This document shows positions 7,291-14,792 of a stretch of DNA of 28,392 nt, piece after piece. The translations under genes and the position numbers were made by a program. Location: IMG/VR virus record IMGVR_UViG_3300034062_005178, positions 1 to 28,392 of that record, one strand, 5' to 3'. This DNA comes from a virus. The notes beneath the pieces were generated by a model. The model saw only the letters and a list, made by a program, of their open reading frames with translations. It was not told the origin of the DNA and did no database searches. Numbering within the stretch: the first letter of the stretch is position 1; each line of letters begins with the position of its first letter.

Positions 7291-9056
7291 GCGATACCTC
7301 CCGGCACCGACGGGGCCATGTCGCTACGTGTCTGATCCATCACGCCGCCCTGAGTCTCGGGCCGCGGGTTGCCTTGCTTGATCCCCGTCGGCTGGGGCGG
7401 CTCGGCCTGTGCCATGACCGTCTGCTCGGCCGCCATCGTGTCCTGAGAGGGGAAGATTTCATCAAGCTCGGGGACGTTCATCTTCTCCGCCGTGATTCGC
7501 ATGAGCGCCTGAACGTCGCCGCCAAGCGTCGCCACGGTCTGAACCGCGCTCGGAATGACCTGGAGCATCTGGACGAAGCGGGCGAGCTCCAAGTTTCGGT
7601 CGCCGCGGGGCTCGTCGTAGGGAATGACATCCCACGAAAACTCCGTCATGTCGCCTTCGAGCTGGGAGCCGTCGTACATCAGCTCGACCTCGCCGACGCC
7701 GCCGATCCGCTCCGAAAAGATCCGCTGGGCGAATACGTCGGTGTCCTGGTCCTTGGCCATGTGCATAGCGATGGTGGAAAGGGCATCGCGGGCACGGGCA
7801 CGCATCCCCGAAAGAATGCGATTCATGTTCGCCTGGAGCGTTCCGACTTCGGTTGCGGTCTTGGCGTTGCCAGCCGAGACGCCGCGGGACTGATCCACGC
7901 CGGCGGATGCGATGTTGGCCTGCTGCCTGAGCCACTGGATCGCGTCGGTGGTGTTCTTGGCGAGGCCGCCGACCTCAACCGCGTTCACCTTGTCGGGCTG
8001 GGTCGTCTTGTAGAACTCGTCGTCGGGCACCTCGTTGAGCCGGGCAACAAGATCCTCTTCCGTGGGGTGGTAGAAGATCGCGCGGCCGCTGCGAAGCGCC
8101 TGCCGAACCGCCTTCACACCCATGCGGGCAAGGGCGATGTGCAGATCGAGGAGGCTCGCCGCGGGCGCCAAGCCCATCGTGTTGCTTGGCACGTCCTCGA
8201 ATGAGAGGCGCACGTAGGGGCCGCCCTCATACCCAAGGTACTCCTCGGGCTCGATGAGCCATTGGGCGTTCCCGTGCAGGCCGGGAAGGATGCCGCGAAG
8301 CACCTTCTTGCCGTGCGTGATCGTGACATCCCACAGCTCGACCTCATCGTAGATTTGCTCGTCGCCGGTCTCGGATGGGCCGCTGATCTCGTGCGTGTGG
8401 CCCTGGTCCTCGGGCGAGCCTGACCGCAGCGAGGGAAGATTGGCCACTACGTCCGGGTCGAACTTGCCCGATTCGATGAGCGCCTGCTTGGAGATCCTGA
8501 ACCGATCCGCACGCCAGCAGTCCTCCCGCGGGTCGCGCGAGTAGGGATCACAGGCGTAGTCGTCCAGATCCACCCGCCCGCAGTAGAACTTGCCGGGGTC
8601 GTATGCCGTGCCCTTGAACCGCACCGAGTCGCCAGACTCACCCACGCCGACCTTGTAGATGCCAAGGCCGCCGAGAAGGGCGTCCAGAACTGCCAGCCGA
8701 TGCGTGTGCAGCAGGCCAATCTCGGTCGCGCGGTGATTCAGCATCATCTCGCGCACCTTGCCCTCGGCACGCAACTGCGAGCGCCGGGGCTTGACCTGGA
8801 AACGAAGCTCCTCGCCGACGATGGCGGAGAGCCATGCCTGAACGGACTCGTGGATGAGGTTGATGGGCCGCTTGTCGCCGTCGGAGCGGGCCACAAGGTC
8901 GGGCATCTGGCCGTACCACGCGCCGGCGTACTCGCGCATGACGTAGGTCCGCACGTCGCGGAAGGGCTTGAGGCGTTGGTGTCCCCACTGGATCGCACGC
9001 TGAACGCGGGCCGGATCGAGCGAGGCGATGCTGCTGGATGTCGAGAAGGTGGACAT
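7287..9056 (-). CDS. Portal protein
   Basis: I place the start at the ATG at 9054-9056 (MSTFSTSSSIASLD) because CGAGGTCGC lies upstream; a GTG seven codons earlier is possible. The 589-aa product has the size and texture of podovirus- or siphovirus-type portals: an N-terminal segment RPINLIHESVQAWLSAIVGEE, a mid-region EVELWDVTITHGKK, a Gly/Ala-rich tunnel-region helix around GVDQSRGVSAGNAKTATEV, and a long helical C-terminal crown ending in a Pro/Gln/Gly-rich tail. It lies between terminase and scaffold/capsid genes, as expected for the dodecameric DNA-entry ring at the head vertex. It overlaps the methyltransferase start by GTGA. Confidence 0.85.
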   Translation of the reverse strand: MSTFSTSSSIASLDPARVQRAIQWGHQRLKPFRDVRTYVMREYAGAWYGQMPDLVARSDGDKRPINLIHESVQAWLSAIVGEELRFQVKPRRSQLRAEGKVREMMLNHRATEIGLLHTHRLAVLDALLGGLGIYKVGVGESGDSVRFKGTAYDPGKFYCGRVDLDDYACDPYSRDPREDCWRADRFRISKQALIESGKFDPDVVANLPSLRSGSPEDQGHTHEISGPSETGDEQIYDEVELWDVTITHGKKVLRGILPGLHGNAQWLIEPEEYLGYEGGPYVRLSFEDVPSNTMGLAPAASLLDLHIALARMGVKAVRQALRSGRAIFYHPTEEDLVARLNEVPDDEFYKTTQPDKVNAVEVGGLAKNTTDAIQWLRQQANIASAGVDQSRGVSAGNAKTATEVGTLQANMNRILSGMRARARDALSTIAMHMAKDQDTDVFAQRIFSERIGGVGEVELMYDGSQLEGDMTEFSWDVIPYDEPRGDRNLELARFVQMLQVIPSAVQTVATLGGDVQALMRITAEKMNVPELDEIFPSQDTMAAEQTVMAQAEPPQPTGIKQGNPRPETQGGVMDQTRSDMAPSVPGGIA

Positions 9057-9110
9057 GGCGCGACCTCGGCGGGTCACGCGAGCTGGGAACGTCCGGGGAG
9101 AGTGTAGCCG

Positions 9111-9314
9111 CTAGGCGGCGGTCGTGTGCATGATGACCGCCACAACCATCACGAACCCAGCCACGGCGCACGTGATCCCGTTGACGACCGCAGCGATATG
9201 AACCGCCGTGAACTGTGGCTGGTGAGGCCGATAGAAGCGAGAGAGACACACCAGCACAAGGTTCATGCAAACCGTGGCAAGGAAAACGAGGGCAAAACCT
9301 TGGGCAATGCTCAC
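9111..9314 (-). CDS. Two-helix membrane protein, possible holin
   Basis: A 67-aa protein whose GTG start overlaps the TAG stop of the preceding gene by one base. It has two clear transmembrane segments: roughly residues 6-25 (GFALVFLATVCMNLVLVCLS) and 39-62 (HIAAVVNGITCAVAGFV and on), joined by a short basic loop (RFYRPHQPQ). Small size and two helices fit a class II-like holin, but no endolysin is seen nearby and many phages have unrelated small membrane proteins here. Function is therefore open. Confidence 0.6.
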   Translation of the reverse strand: MSIAQGFALVFLATVCMNLVLVCLSRFYRPHQPQFTAVHIAAVVNGITCAVAGFVMVVAVIMHTTAA

Positions 9315-9577
9315 TATGCAGCCTCCGTCGGTGCGGTGCGGATCACGATGCGGCAGTCACCTCGCATCATCTTCGGGTCGCGGATGAGCCGAAACCCACG
9401 CACGAACACGTCGGTCGGTGGTGGTTCTGGGATCGCCTTGGATCGGCTGATGGTGTCCTGATTCACCCAAACCACATCGTACAGATGCTCCGACACGAGC
9501 ACTTCTTTGATCGCGTCGGGGCCGTGCTTCTTGCCCTCTTCACTGAGCAGTTCGCAGAAGTTCCAGAGATCATTCAC
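9314..9577 (-). CDS. Hypothetical protein (87 aa)
   Basis: Starts at GTG, overlapping the previous stop by GTGA, and is coupled to both neighbours. The 87-aa product begins with an acidic helix (NDLWNFCELLSEEGKKHG), then strands LYDVVWVNQD and CRIVIRTAP, suggesting a small alpha/beta domain. No known family is recognised. It lies in the short gene set between terminase and portal. Confidence 0.6.
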   Translation of the reverse strand: MNDLWNFCELLSEEGKKHGPDAIKEVLVSEHLYDVVWVNQDTISRSKAIPEPPPTDVFVRGFRLIRDPKMMRGDCRIVIRTAPTEAA

Positions 9578-9846
9578 TTCATGGCCTCCCGCATGGCCTC
9601 GATGCGTCTCGCGGCGTTGCGTTCCAGGTGTTGGAGCTCGCTTGCGGTGACGCTGCGGCCGGCGTTGGTCCGCTCAATCGCCTCGCTGATCGCGTCGGGC
9701 TTGGGGAGTTGGCCGACGATGCGAGCAACGGTGAAGGACCGATCTATGCTGGCCACATCAACATCGGCGCGATGCCGTCCGTCCGCGGACCAGCCAAGCC
9801 ACTCGGGTTTGATGGTCAACTCGCCGTCGGGCTGGTCGGTCCTCAT
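9574..9846 (-). CDS. Hypothetical protein (90 aa), helical C-terminus
   Basis: ATG start 9 nt after the large terminase stop. The N-terminal half has strand-like stretches (GELTIKPEWLGWSADG, SFTVARIVGQL); the C-terminal third is a charged helix (VTASELQHLERNAARRIEAM) that could form a coiled coil. No catalytic or binding motif is seen. Its stop overlaps the next gene start (GTGA). Function unknown. Confidence 0.6.
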   Translation of the reverse strand: MRTDQPDGELTIKPEWLGWSADGRHRADVDVASIDRSFTVARIVGQLPKPDAISEAIERTNAGRSVTASELQHLERNAARRIEAMREAMK

Positions 9847-9855
9847 GCCCCAAGT

Positions 9856-11427
9856 CTAGTACGTCAGCCGATTCTCCGCCTCCCTCGCCCGCTGTGCCTG
9901 GACCATCCTCCATCCCAGCGTGTCCTTCGGCGGGTCGGGCTGCTTGGCGTTCACTGGCGGGACCATGCTCATCGCGTTGTGCAGCAGGGCGTCGGCGATC
10001 ACCCTGTCGCCGTGGGGTACTCGTGCATCGTCCATTGAGTCTTCCGCCGCCCCAACGCTCACCAGTCGCCCGGATCGGTCGTAGGAGTACGTGAGGCACT
10101 CCGAAAGGGCGTCGATGCTCGGGTTTGTGAACTTCCCCGCGTGCAGCGCCCCGCGGTACTCGCTGAGCAGCGTTTCCTTCGTCTGGGCGCTGGATCTCCA
10201 ACCGAAGTCGCTCGGGCTCGCGTCCTGAATGTCGCCGGGCTCGGTCATGTGGTTGGCGATGCGAGGGTATTTGAGCCGGATCAACCTTCTCGCAAAGACT
10301 TCACCCGGCCCGTTGATCTCGAACTGGATCATGGCGGACTTGTGACGCCCACCGAACCAGATGCCCGCAGCCGCGGCATCTACCGCCGCTTGCTCTGGCA
10401 CCACGCCAGGGGCCGAGTATTCCGCCCACTTGACCCCCGTAGAGGCGTCGCCGACGCTGATAACGGTGTTGGCCGCACCGACGCCGGCGCCGATGTCGAT
10501 GCCCATGCACCACGAAATGTCCTGCCGCGGCCGCTCGTCGCGCGGGTCGAACCACATCCGCCACGGGCCGCGTGGATCGGGCCGGAAGCGAATCGACTGG
10601 GCTTTGCGGGTTTCGAGGATGATGTCCGTGCTGGTCGCGTCGCCGAAGCCTGGGTGAATCCAGCCGCGGACCTCGGGCGCCACTCCGTAGGCCGCTTGGT
10701 GCTGCTTGATGAGCGACCGCGGGAAGAAGCCGGATGCCGAATCGGGCGGGATCGCCATGTATTCGCGGAGCCACAACCATTCCGGCATCTCGCCGCGGCG
10801 TCGCAGGATGCGCTCCAACTCGACGCGCGGGAGGGTTGGATTGTCGAACGTGCTCGCGGTAAAGGACTTCCAATCCAGATCCATGCCGCTCGCCGCACGG
10901 TCGAAGAACTCATCGAAATCCGGGCCGATGCTGTGCGGGGTGCCGAGCATGAGAGCACGGCCCGCGAAGTCGATGAGCGTCGGCTCTAGGCACGCATCCC
11001 ACCAGCGCCGCAAGCCGGGAATGAGGCTCGCTTCGTCGATTACGGCAAGGTGGTACCGCCTGGATCGCCCCGCCTCGGGGTTGTTTTCGAGCGTCCACCC
11101 CTCGATGACGGTGCCGTTGAGCAGCTCGATGCGCTTATCGGCGTCGTTGGCCCGGACGATGATCGGCGAAAGCCGCGTTCGGAGCTGCATCCAGATCTCA
11201 TCAAGCAACTTGTACCGCGGCGTGAACAGGCCGATGTAGCGCCGATCGTCCTTCCCCGCCTCCCGGCACATGAGGATTTCGCCGAGCGTGGACTTCCCGA
11301 ACCGACGGCCGCAGCGGACGACGCGATGCCGCGCCGTGGAGTCGATGATGAGCTCCTGGCCAGCATGGGGGCCGCGGATGCGGACCTGCCGCTCGCCGGC
11401 GATGGTTGGGGCTCGCTTGCTCGTCAT
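9856..11427 (-). CDS. terL: Terminase large subunit
   Basis: A 523-aa packaging motor. The N-terminal ATPase has Walker A GRRFGKST (residues 40-47) and Walker B HLAVIDEAS (about 126-134, catalytic Glu in DE); the coupling region follows in RALMLGTPHS. The C-terminal RNase H-fold nuclease shows MGIDIGAGVGAANTVISV near residue 310, with the first metal-binding Asp, and later conserved acidic residues. Length and domain order match TerL. The enzyme cuts concatemeric DNA and pumps it through the portal. The start overlaps the small subunit stop by ATGA, as is usual for a TerS-TerL pair. Confidence 0.93.
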   Translation of the reverse strand: MTSKRAPTIAGERQVRIRGPHAGQELIIDSTARHRVVRCGRRFGKSTLGEILMCREAGKDDRRYIGLFTPRYKLLDEIWMQLRTRLSPIIVRANDADKRIELLNGTVIEGWTLENNPEAGRSRRYHLAVIDEASLIPGLRRWWDACLEPTLIDFAGRALMLGTPHSIGPDFDEFFDRAASGMDLDWKSFTASTFDNPTLPRVELERILRRRGEMPEWLWLREYMAIPPDSASGFFPRSLIKQHQAAYGVAPEVRGWIHPGFGDATSTDIILETRKAQSIRFRPDPRGPWRMWFDPRDERPRQDISWCMGIDIGAGVGAANTVISVGDASTGVKWAEYSAPGVVPEQAAVDAAAAGIWFGGRHKSAMIQFEINGPGEVFARRLIRLKYPRIANHMTEPGDIQDASPSDFGWRSSAQTKETLLSEYRGALHAGKFTNPSIDALSECLTYSYDRSGRLVSVGAAEDSMDDARVPHGDRVIADALLHNAMSMVPPVNAKQPDPPKDTLGWRMVQAQRAREAENRLTY

Positions 11428-11762
11428 TGGACCGCCGCAATCACCCGTTCATGGATAAACCTCACCACGACCTCGCCAGAATCCTGGGACTCGATCGGGT
11501 CGGTGCGTTCGAGGATGACATCGGCCGCTTTGACCGCGACGGGCGCCACGTTCCCTTCGTCGTCGCGGGCCTGGAGAGCCTCCAGCAGCGTCGCAATGGC
11601 CAAGGCCCGGCCGTTGGCATCGAGGAGCATCTTGCGGGCGTTGACGACCTCCACGAGCTTGGGCGGAGGAGGCTTCTCGGGCAGCGATCCATCCCGCTGC
11701 GATGGCTTGCGTTCGCTTCGTTTCGGCTTATGTACGGCGATTTCGGATGTTCTCGGGAACAT
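11424..11762 (-). CDS. terS: Probable terminase small subunit
   Basis: Start set at ATG 11760-11762 (MFPRTSEIAVHKPKR), preceded by CCAAAGG; the frame stays open further up but that part does not look coding. The 112-aa product has a basic N-terminal tail, then helices LVEVVNARKMLLDANGRALA and VAVKAADVILERTDPI, and ends with a strand-like VVVRFIHERVIAA. The A-A-D-x-I-L-x-R-T/D-P ending is typical of small terminase subunits just before TerL. It would recognise the packaging site and load TerL. No clear helix-turn-helix is visible at the N-terminus, so the assignment rests mainly on position. Confidence 0.65.
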   Translation of the reverse strand: MFPRTSEIAVHKPKRSERKPSQRDGSLPEKPPPPKLVEVVNARKMLLDANGRALAIATLLEALQARDDEGNVAPVAVKAADVILERTDPIESQDSGEVVVRFIHERVIAAVQ

Positions 11763-11906
11763 AAAGCGCGCCTTTGGGGTAGGGCACGCGAGCCGAAAGA
11801 TCGTCCGAAACGAGTGTAGCCGCTTGCCAGGGCCGACGTTGCGCGAGATTGAACCGAACCAACCCCGAAAGAAAGTAGTGGGGGGAATCCCCCGAAGTGC
11901 AAAGTA

Positions 11907-11935
11907 TTTCGAGAATCTGCTGGACAAAGTATAAA
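11907..11935 (+). promoter_or_regulatory. Candidate rightward early promoter
   Basis: TTTCGA (11907-11912) and TATAAA (11930-11935) are separated by 17 nt, a fair sigma70-type match in an otherwise GC-rich genome. It points toward the first rightward gene (start 12019), and the predicted start point lies just upstream of the palindrome at 11957-11976. Strength and use are inferred. Confidence 0.45.
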
Positions 11936-11956
11936 AACCCCTTGCGTTGAGCCGAC

Positions 11957-11976
11957 TGATAGTGTAAACACTATCA
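11957..11976. promoter_or_regulatory. Palindromic operator (TGATAGTGT-AA-ACACTATCA)
   Basis: Two perfect 9-bp arms, TGATAGTGT and ACACTATCA, around a 2-nt centre. It is AT-rich compared with its surroundings and lies in the divergent region between the leftward packaging operon and the rightward early genes, just after the candidate rightward promoter. This is the layout of a dimeric repressor site. The Xre-type (15254) or LuxR-type (15706) regulators in the window are possible ligands, but nothing in the sequence links them directly. Confidence 0.65.
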
Positions 11977-12018
11977 CAGTTCCGAGTTTTCACCAACCAA
12001 GCACAGGAGCACCAGACG

Positions 12019-12315
12019 ATGCACACCGTATTTGTCCGCCTGACCGCCACCAAGACCCGCCGCGTTGCTCGCGTACGCACCGCATGGCAGCGTGACTACT
12101 ACGTCGATGGTGTCATGGGTGGCGGTTGGGCGTTCGGTAGCTTTGACCGCACCCGCACGGGCGTCGAGACCGTGACCTACGCCGACGGCAGCACCGAGCG
12201 CCGCGAAGTGACCAGCGAGGACGATGACGAGGGGCGTCTGTGCGTTGGCCAGTACGTGAGCCGCACGCGGGTTCTGGTTGATCCACTGCTTGCCTCCGAC
12301 GGAATCCCGTTCTGA
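12019..12315 (+). CDS. First early gene, hypothetical protein (98 aa)
   Basis: Preceded by CAGGAG, ten nt before the ATG, and about 40 nt after the palindrome, so it heads the rightward transcription unit. The product starts basic and hydrophobic (MHTVFVRLTATKTRRVARVR), has an aromatic Gly-rich turn (MGGGWAFGSFDRT) and an acidic C-terminal part (EVTSEDDDEG). It reads as a small beta-rich protein with no known motif. Its first position behind the operator suggests an early host-interaction or regulatory role; this is inferred only. Confidence 0.7.
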   Translation: MHTVFVRLTATKTRRVARVRTAWQRDYYVDGVMGGGWAFGSFDRTRTGVETVTYADGSTERREVTSEDDDEGRLCVGQYVSRTRVLVDPLLASDGIPF

Positions 12316-12382
12316 CCACCCCGCCCGCCCCGTAACCGGGCCGGGCCGGGTTTGTCCCCTAACCCCCAAGGAGTACCGCCCG

Positions 12383-12613
12383 ATGAAGACCGTTGCCGAA
12401 GTCAAGAACGAGCTCCCCGATGTCAAGATTCTGTGGGAGGGCCGCACGTACTGGGCCCGCGTCACCGGCCGCCTGAACCGCTTTGCCGGCGTGAGCCCCT
12501 ACCAGCCCGTCGACGGCCGCAAGCGCGTGCGGATCATCATGGGCCCCGTGTTTGAGTTCGCGTGGGAGACTGTCACCAACGCCGTCAACAAGGGAACCAC
12601 CCTCCAGGCCTGA
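12383..12613 (+). CDS. Hypothetical early protein (76 aa)
   Basis: ATG start behind AAGGAG. The 76-aa product has a helix at its start (TVAEVKNELPDVKILW), a central strand pair (RTYWARVTGRLNRFAGV), a basic stretch (DGRKRVRIIMG) and ends VFEFAWETVTNAVNKG. The mix of basic and aromatic residues could suit nucleic-acid or protein binding, but no family is recognised. Before it, a GC-rich imperfect hairpin (about 12324-12350) followed by TTTGTCC lies downstream of the first gene. Confidence 0.65.
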   Translation: MKTVAEVKNELPDVKILWEGRTYWARVTGRLNRFAGVSPYQPVDGRKRVRIIMGPVFEFAWETVTNAVNKGTTLQA

Positions 12614-12622
12614 CCACCCACC

Positions 12623-12705
12623 CACCCATCGGCGAAGGTCGCTGGGTGCGGCTTGCCCGAACACTCGGCCGCGGAGAGCAGCGGCACAAGCAGGAGCACT
12701 AGGAC
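12623..12705 (+). repeat. Structured leader element, copy 1
   Basis: It begins with a hairpin (12623-12648, 10 of 11 pairs, GAAG loop), then GGCTTGCCCGAACAC, a degenerate CGCGGAGA...GGCAC segment, and AGGAG before the ATG at 12706. The same order recurs at 13596-13690 and 14193-14285, so these three early genes share a leader. This copy is the most diverged. Confidence 0.45.
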
Positions 12706-12951
12706 ATGAACAAGGCACAACGCGAGCTTTACGGAGTCACGGATCAGGATTGGAGCGATGCCCGCCACCGGGTGCGCTCTGCGATGGTGGGCGGCCGCGC
12801 TCGGTACTTCTCCCGCAGCCGTGACTTCAACAACCACAACGGTAAGCAGGGCACCATCACCAAGGTCATCAAGTCGAGCCGGGAGATCGAGCTCGCCTTT
12901 GACTCGGGCGAGAAGTTCCGGGCATTCGCGCACAACGTCGCCTTTTGCTGA
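12706..12951 (+). CDS. Small KOW/SH3-barrel-like early protein (81 aa)
   Basis: ATG behind AGGAG within the repeated leader. The first half is charged and helical (NKAQRELYGVTDQDWSDARH). The second half, GKQGTITKVIKSSREIELAF then SGEKFRAFAHNVAFC, has the G-x-x-G-x-(I/V)-x-x-(V/I) start and alternating strands of KOW or SH3-like barrels, as in small RNA- or DNA-binding proteins. This is pattern recognition only; no catalytic residue is seen. Confidence 0.65.
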   Translation: MNKAQRELYGVTDQDWSDARHRVRSAMVGGRARYFSRSRDFNNHNGKQGTITKVIKSSREIELAFDSGEKFRAFAHNVAFC

Positions 12952-12989
12952 TCCCTTCCCCCCCCACCCCCCACCAAAGGAGCCTCCCA

Positions 12990-13340
12990 GTGAAGATTGC
13001 AGATTTCCAGTCCCGCAGTCCCTCCGGCGCCCGCTACCTCGGTCTCCCTTGCTCAAGCGCCGTCGCCGGCAATGGGTACATGGCCGGGATCTTCGACGAC
13101 GGCGCCATGCTCTACGTCGGTTCTCATCCTGTTTACACCACGCCGCGGACTGACCGTGACGTGCTCGACGAGCTGGCCAGGGTCGGGAACGTGCTGGCGA
13201 ACGTGCCCAAGAAGGTGCGCGAGAGCCAGATCGAGGAGCTTGCTCAGCGTTTCCCGGCGCAGATCCGCATCCGCGAGGGTGAAGTTGTGGTCGGCGGATC
13301 GGTCTGGACGCCAGACGGCGACTTCCTTCGGCTTGCCTGA
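12990..13340 (+). CDS. Hypothetical early protein (116 aa)
   Basis: The GTG at 12990 is chosen because AAAGGAG lies directly upstream; there is no ATG in a good place. The 116-aa product has a Ser/Gly-rich N-terminus (SRSPSGARYLGLP), strands around MAGIFDDGAMLYVGS, a helical middle (RDVLDELARVGNVLANVPKK) and a strand-rich end (QIRIREGEVVVGGSVWTPDG). No motif is recognised. It follows the KOW-like gene by about 38 nt. Confidence 0.65.
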   Translation: MKIADFQSRSPSGARYLGLPCSSAVAGNGYMAGIFDDGAMLYVGSHPVYTTPRTDRDVLDELARVGNVLANVPKKVRESQIEELAQRFPAQIRIREGEVVVGGSVWTPDGDFLRLA

Positions 13341-13378
13341 TTCCCTCGTGTCACCACCATCCACCAAGGAGTTTCACC

Positions 13379-13588
13379 ATGTTCAGGGTTTCCACCGATA
13401 CGCAGGACTTGACCCGCTACGTGATTCAGGACAAAAAGACGGGCCGCTACCTCGCCATGCCCGGCTGTTCGTCATCGTTCACCAGTCGCATTCAGGACGC
13501 CCGCATCTTGATCGGCCGCGAGACGGCGCGGGCGGAGATGTGCGAGGACTCCGAGCGCCTTGTGAAGTGGGCCGATGCCGTTGCCTAG
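13379..13588 (+). CDS. Hypothetical early protein (69 aa)
   Basis: ATG behind AAGGAG. The short product begins MFRVSTDTQDLTRYVIQDKK, then a strand with TGRYLAMPGCSSSFTSRIQD and an acidic-basic helix (ARAEMCEDSERLVKW). It looks like a small two-strand, one-helix domain. It has two cysteines but no zinc pattern. Function unknown. A GC hairpin (13596-13619) follows within 10 nt of the stop. Confidence 0.6.
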   Translation: MFRVSTDTQDLTRYVIQDKKTGRYLAMPGCSSSFTSRIQDARILIGRETARAEMCEDSERLVKWADAVA

Positions 13589-13595
13589 CCCACCC

Positions 13596-13690
13596 GCCCC
13601 CGCCTTGATCGGCCGGGGCTGGCTTGTCCGACACGCCCGAAGCGCGAGATGGGCACGCGCGGGAGCGGCGGGAGCCGCAGGAGTACGACG
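13596..13690 (+). repeat. Structured leader element, copy 2
   Basis: A hairpin with stem GCCCCCGCC/GGCCGGGGC (8 of 9 pairs, 13596-13619) is followed by TGGCTTGTCCGACAC, then GCGCGAG, GGCACGCGCGGGA, a short GCGG-GAG-CCGC hairpin and AGGAG before the ATG at 13691. It matches copy 3 most closely. It may be a post-transcriptional control or processing element; no promoter is obvious. Confidence 0.55.
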
Positions 13691-14179
13691 ATGGAAAGCA
13701 ACAGGCAGAAGGCCGATCGGATGTCCAAGGCGCTGGTGTCACACGTCAACGCCGTGCTTTTGGCTGAGGCTCACGCGAAGCTCAAGCGCGAGCAGATGGA
13801 CGAGATCGACCGCGAGTGCATCGCCGTGCTCGCCCCCCGCGACCGCTACGACGGTTCGTTGATCACCGAGCCGCGCTTGCTCTGGCACATGACCGACGAG
13901 GCCGCCCAGGTCTACTACGCCCACAAGCACGAGATCCTCAAGGCCCGCGGCTACCCCGTGTCCGAAGTTGGCGACTGTCCGGCGTTGGTCGCCGAGAACC
14001 TTCTCGCGTTCGCACAGAGCAACCTTGTCGAGGGCGCGGCCGAGTTTTTCCCCGGCATCACGCCCGGCCGCCTGATGAGCGCCGGGATGACCAAGTATCG
14101 TGAGTTTGTGCGTCTGCTGATCGGGCTCGTGACCAACCACCCGAGCTATCGCCCGCCGGCGATCCTTGTTGTTGCCTGA
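13691..14179 (+). CDS. Hypothetical early protein (162 aa)
   Basis: The ATG at 13691 is used because AGGAG lies 8 nt upstream. The 162-aa product is mainly helical: KALVSHVNAVLLAEAHAKLK, then DEAAQVYYAHKHEILKARGY, LVAENLLAFAQSNLVEGAAE and a hydrophobic terminal helix (FVRLLIGLVTNHPSY). No catalytic motif or signal is present. An EAHAKLKREQ helix could be a coiled coil. It is the first of two adjacent genes behind near-identical leaders. Confidence 0.65.
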   Translation: MESNRQKADRMSKALVSHVNAVLLAEAHAKLKREQMDEIDRECIAVLAPRDRYDGSLITEPRLLWHMTDEAAQVYYAHKHEILKARGYPVSEVGDCPALVAENLLAFAQSNLVEGAAEFFPGITPGRLMSAGMTKYREFVRLLIGLVTNHPSYRPPAILVVA

Positions 14180-14192
14180 CCCGACCGCCCAC

Positions 14193-14285
14193 CCGCGGCA
14201 TCCCTGACAGGGGACGCCTGCGGATTGCCTTGAACAACGGCGCGAGTAGGCACGCGCGGGAAGCCGAAAGGCGAGGAGTTCACCG
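14193..14285 (+). repeat. Structured leader element, copy 3
   Basis: A strong hairpin (about 14193-14225) is followed by GGATTGCCTTGAACA, then GCGCGAG and GGCACGCGCGGGAAGC, and a GCC-GAAA-GGC mini-hairpin immediately before GAGGAG and the ATG at 14286. The segment GGCACGCGCGGGA is identical to copy 2. The mini-hairpin next to the ribosome site could affect translation. Confidence 0.55.
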
Positions 14286-14792
14286 ATGATTGGATCTTCT
14301 GGACCGTCTCTGACCGATGCCCCGGACGACTACGCCGACCCGTCCGCCCGCGGGCCCAAGACCTTCACGGTCTACCCCGAGGAGAACACGGCCGCGGCAC
14401 GGGCCGCGCGAGACAAGCACTACGGCGACTTCGATTCTGCCATTGTCGCGGCTCAGCGGATCGCGGCGGAGATGGGCCGCCCTGTGGACATTGCAGGATT
14501 CGACGACGACGGGAACCACGTCGGAACTTGGGAGATCCGGCCGGACTTCGCGCTCCCGATCTACCACGTCTGCCCGGAGGAGCACAGTCCCCTTCTCGAC
14601 GCCGCGGCGGACCTGCTGGAGGCTTGTGAGGGTCTGTTGAAGCACATGGACATGCGCAAGGTCACAGTGCGCAACGGCTTCGAGTTGCTGCTATACCGCG
14701 CCGCGGCACGAAAGGCCGTGGACAAGGCCCGCGGCATCCGGCACGTCGCCGAGCTGCTGCCCGCGGCCGAGCCGACTGGGGGTGTCGCGTGA
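14286..14792 (+). CDS. Hypothetical early protein (168 aa)
   Basis: ATG with GAGGAG upstream. The 168-aa product has an unstructured start, then AARAARDKHYGDFDSAIVAA, a strand segment (RPVDIAGFDDDGNHVGTWEI), and a helical C-terminal half with LLDAAADLLEACEGLLKH. This layout is common among short phage proteins of unknown role. The stop overlaps the next gene start by GTGA, so the two are coupled. Confidence 0.65.
   Translation: MIGSSGPSLTDAPDDYADPSARGPKTFTVYPEENTAAARAARDKHYGDFDSAIVAAQRIAAEMGRPVDIAGFDDDGNHVGTWEIRPDFALPIYHVCPEEHSPLLDAAADLLEACEGLLKHMDMRKVTVRNGFELLLYRAAARKAVDKARGIRHVAELLPAAEPTGGVA

Noticed and set aside
9111-9314. Definite holin
   Set aside because: Two membrane helices alone are not enough; no endolysin or spanin genes are nearby, so it is left as a possible holin.
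11881-11893. GGGGG-AAT-CCCCC inverted repeat upstream of the promoter
   Set aside because: Short, common in GC-rich DNA, and not placed like a terminator for the small terminase gene, which reads away from it.
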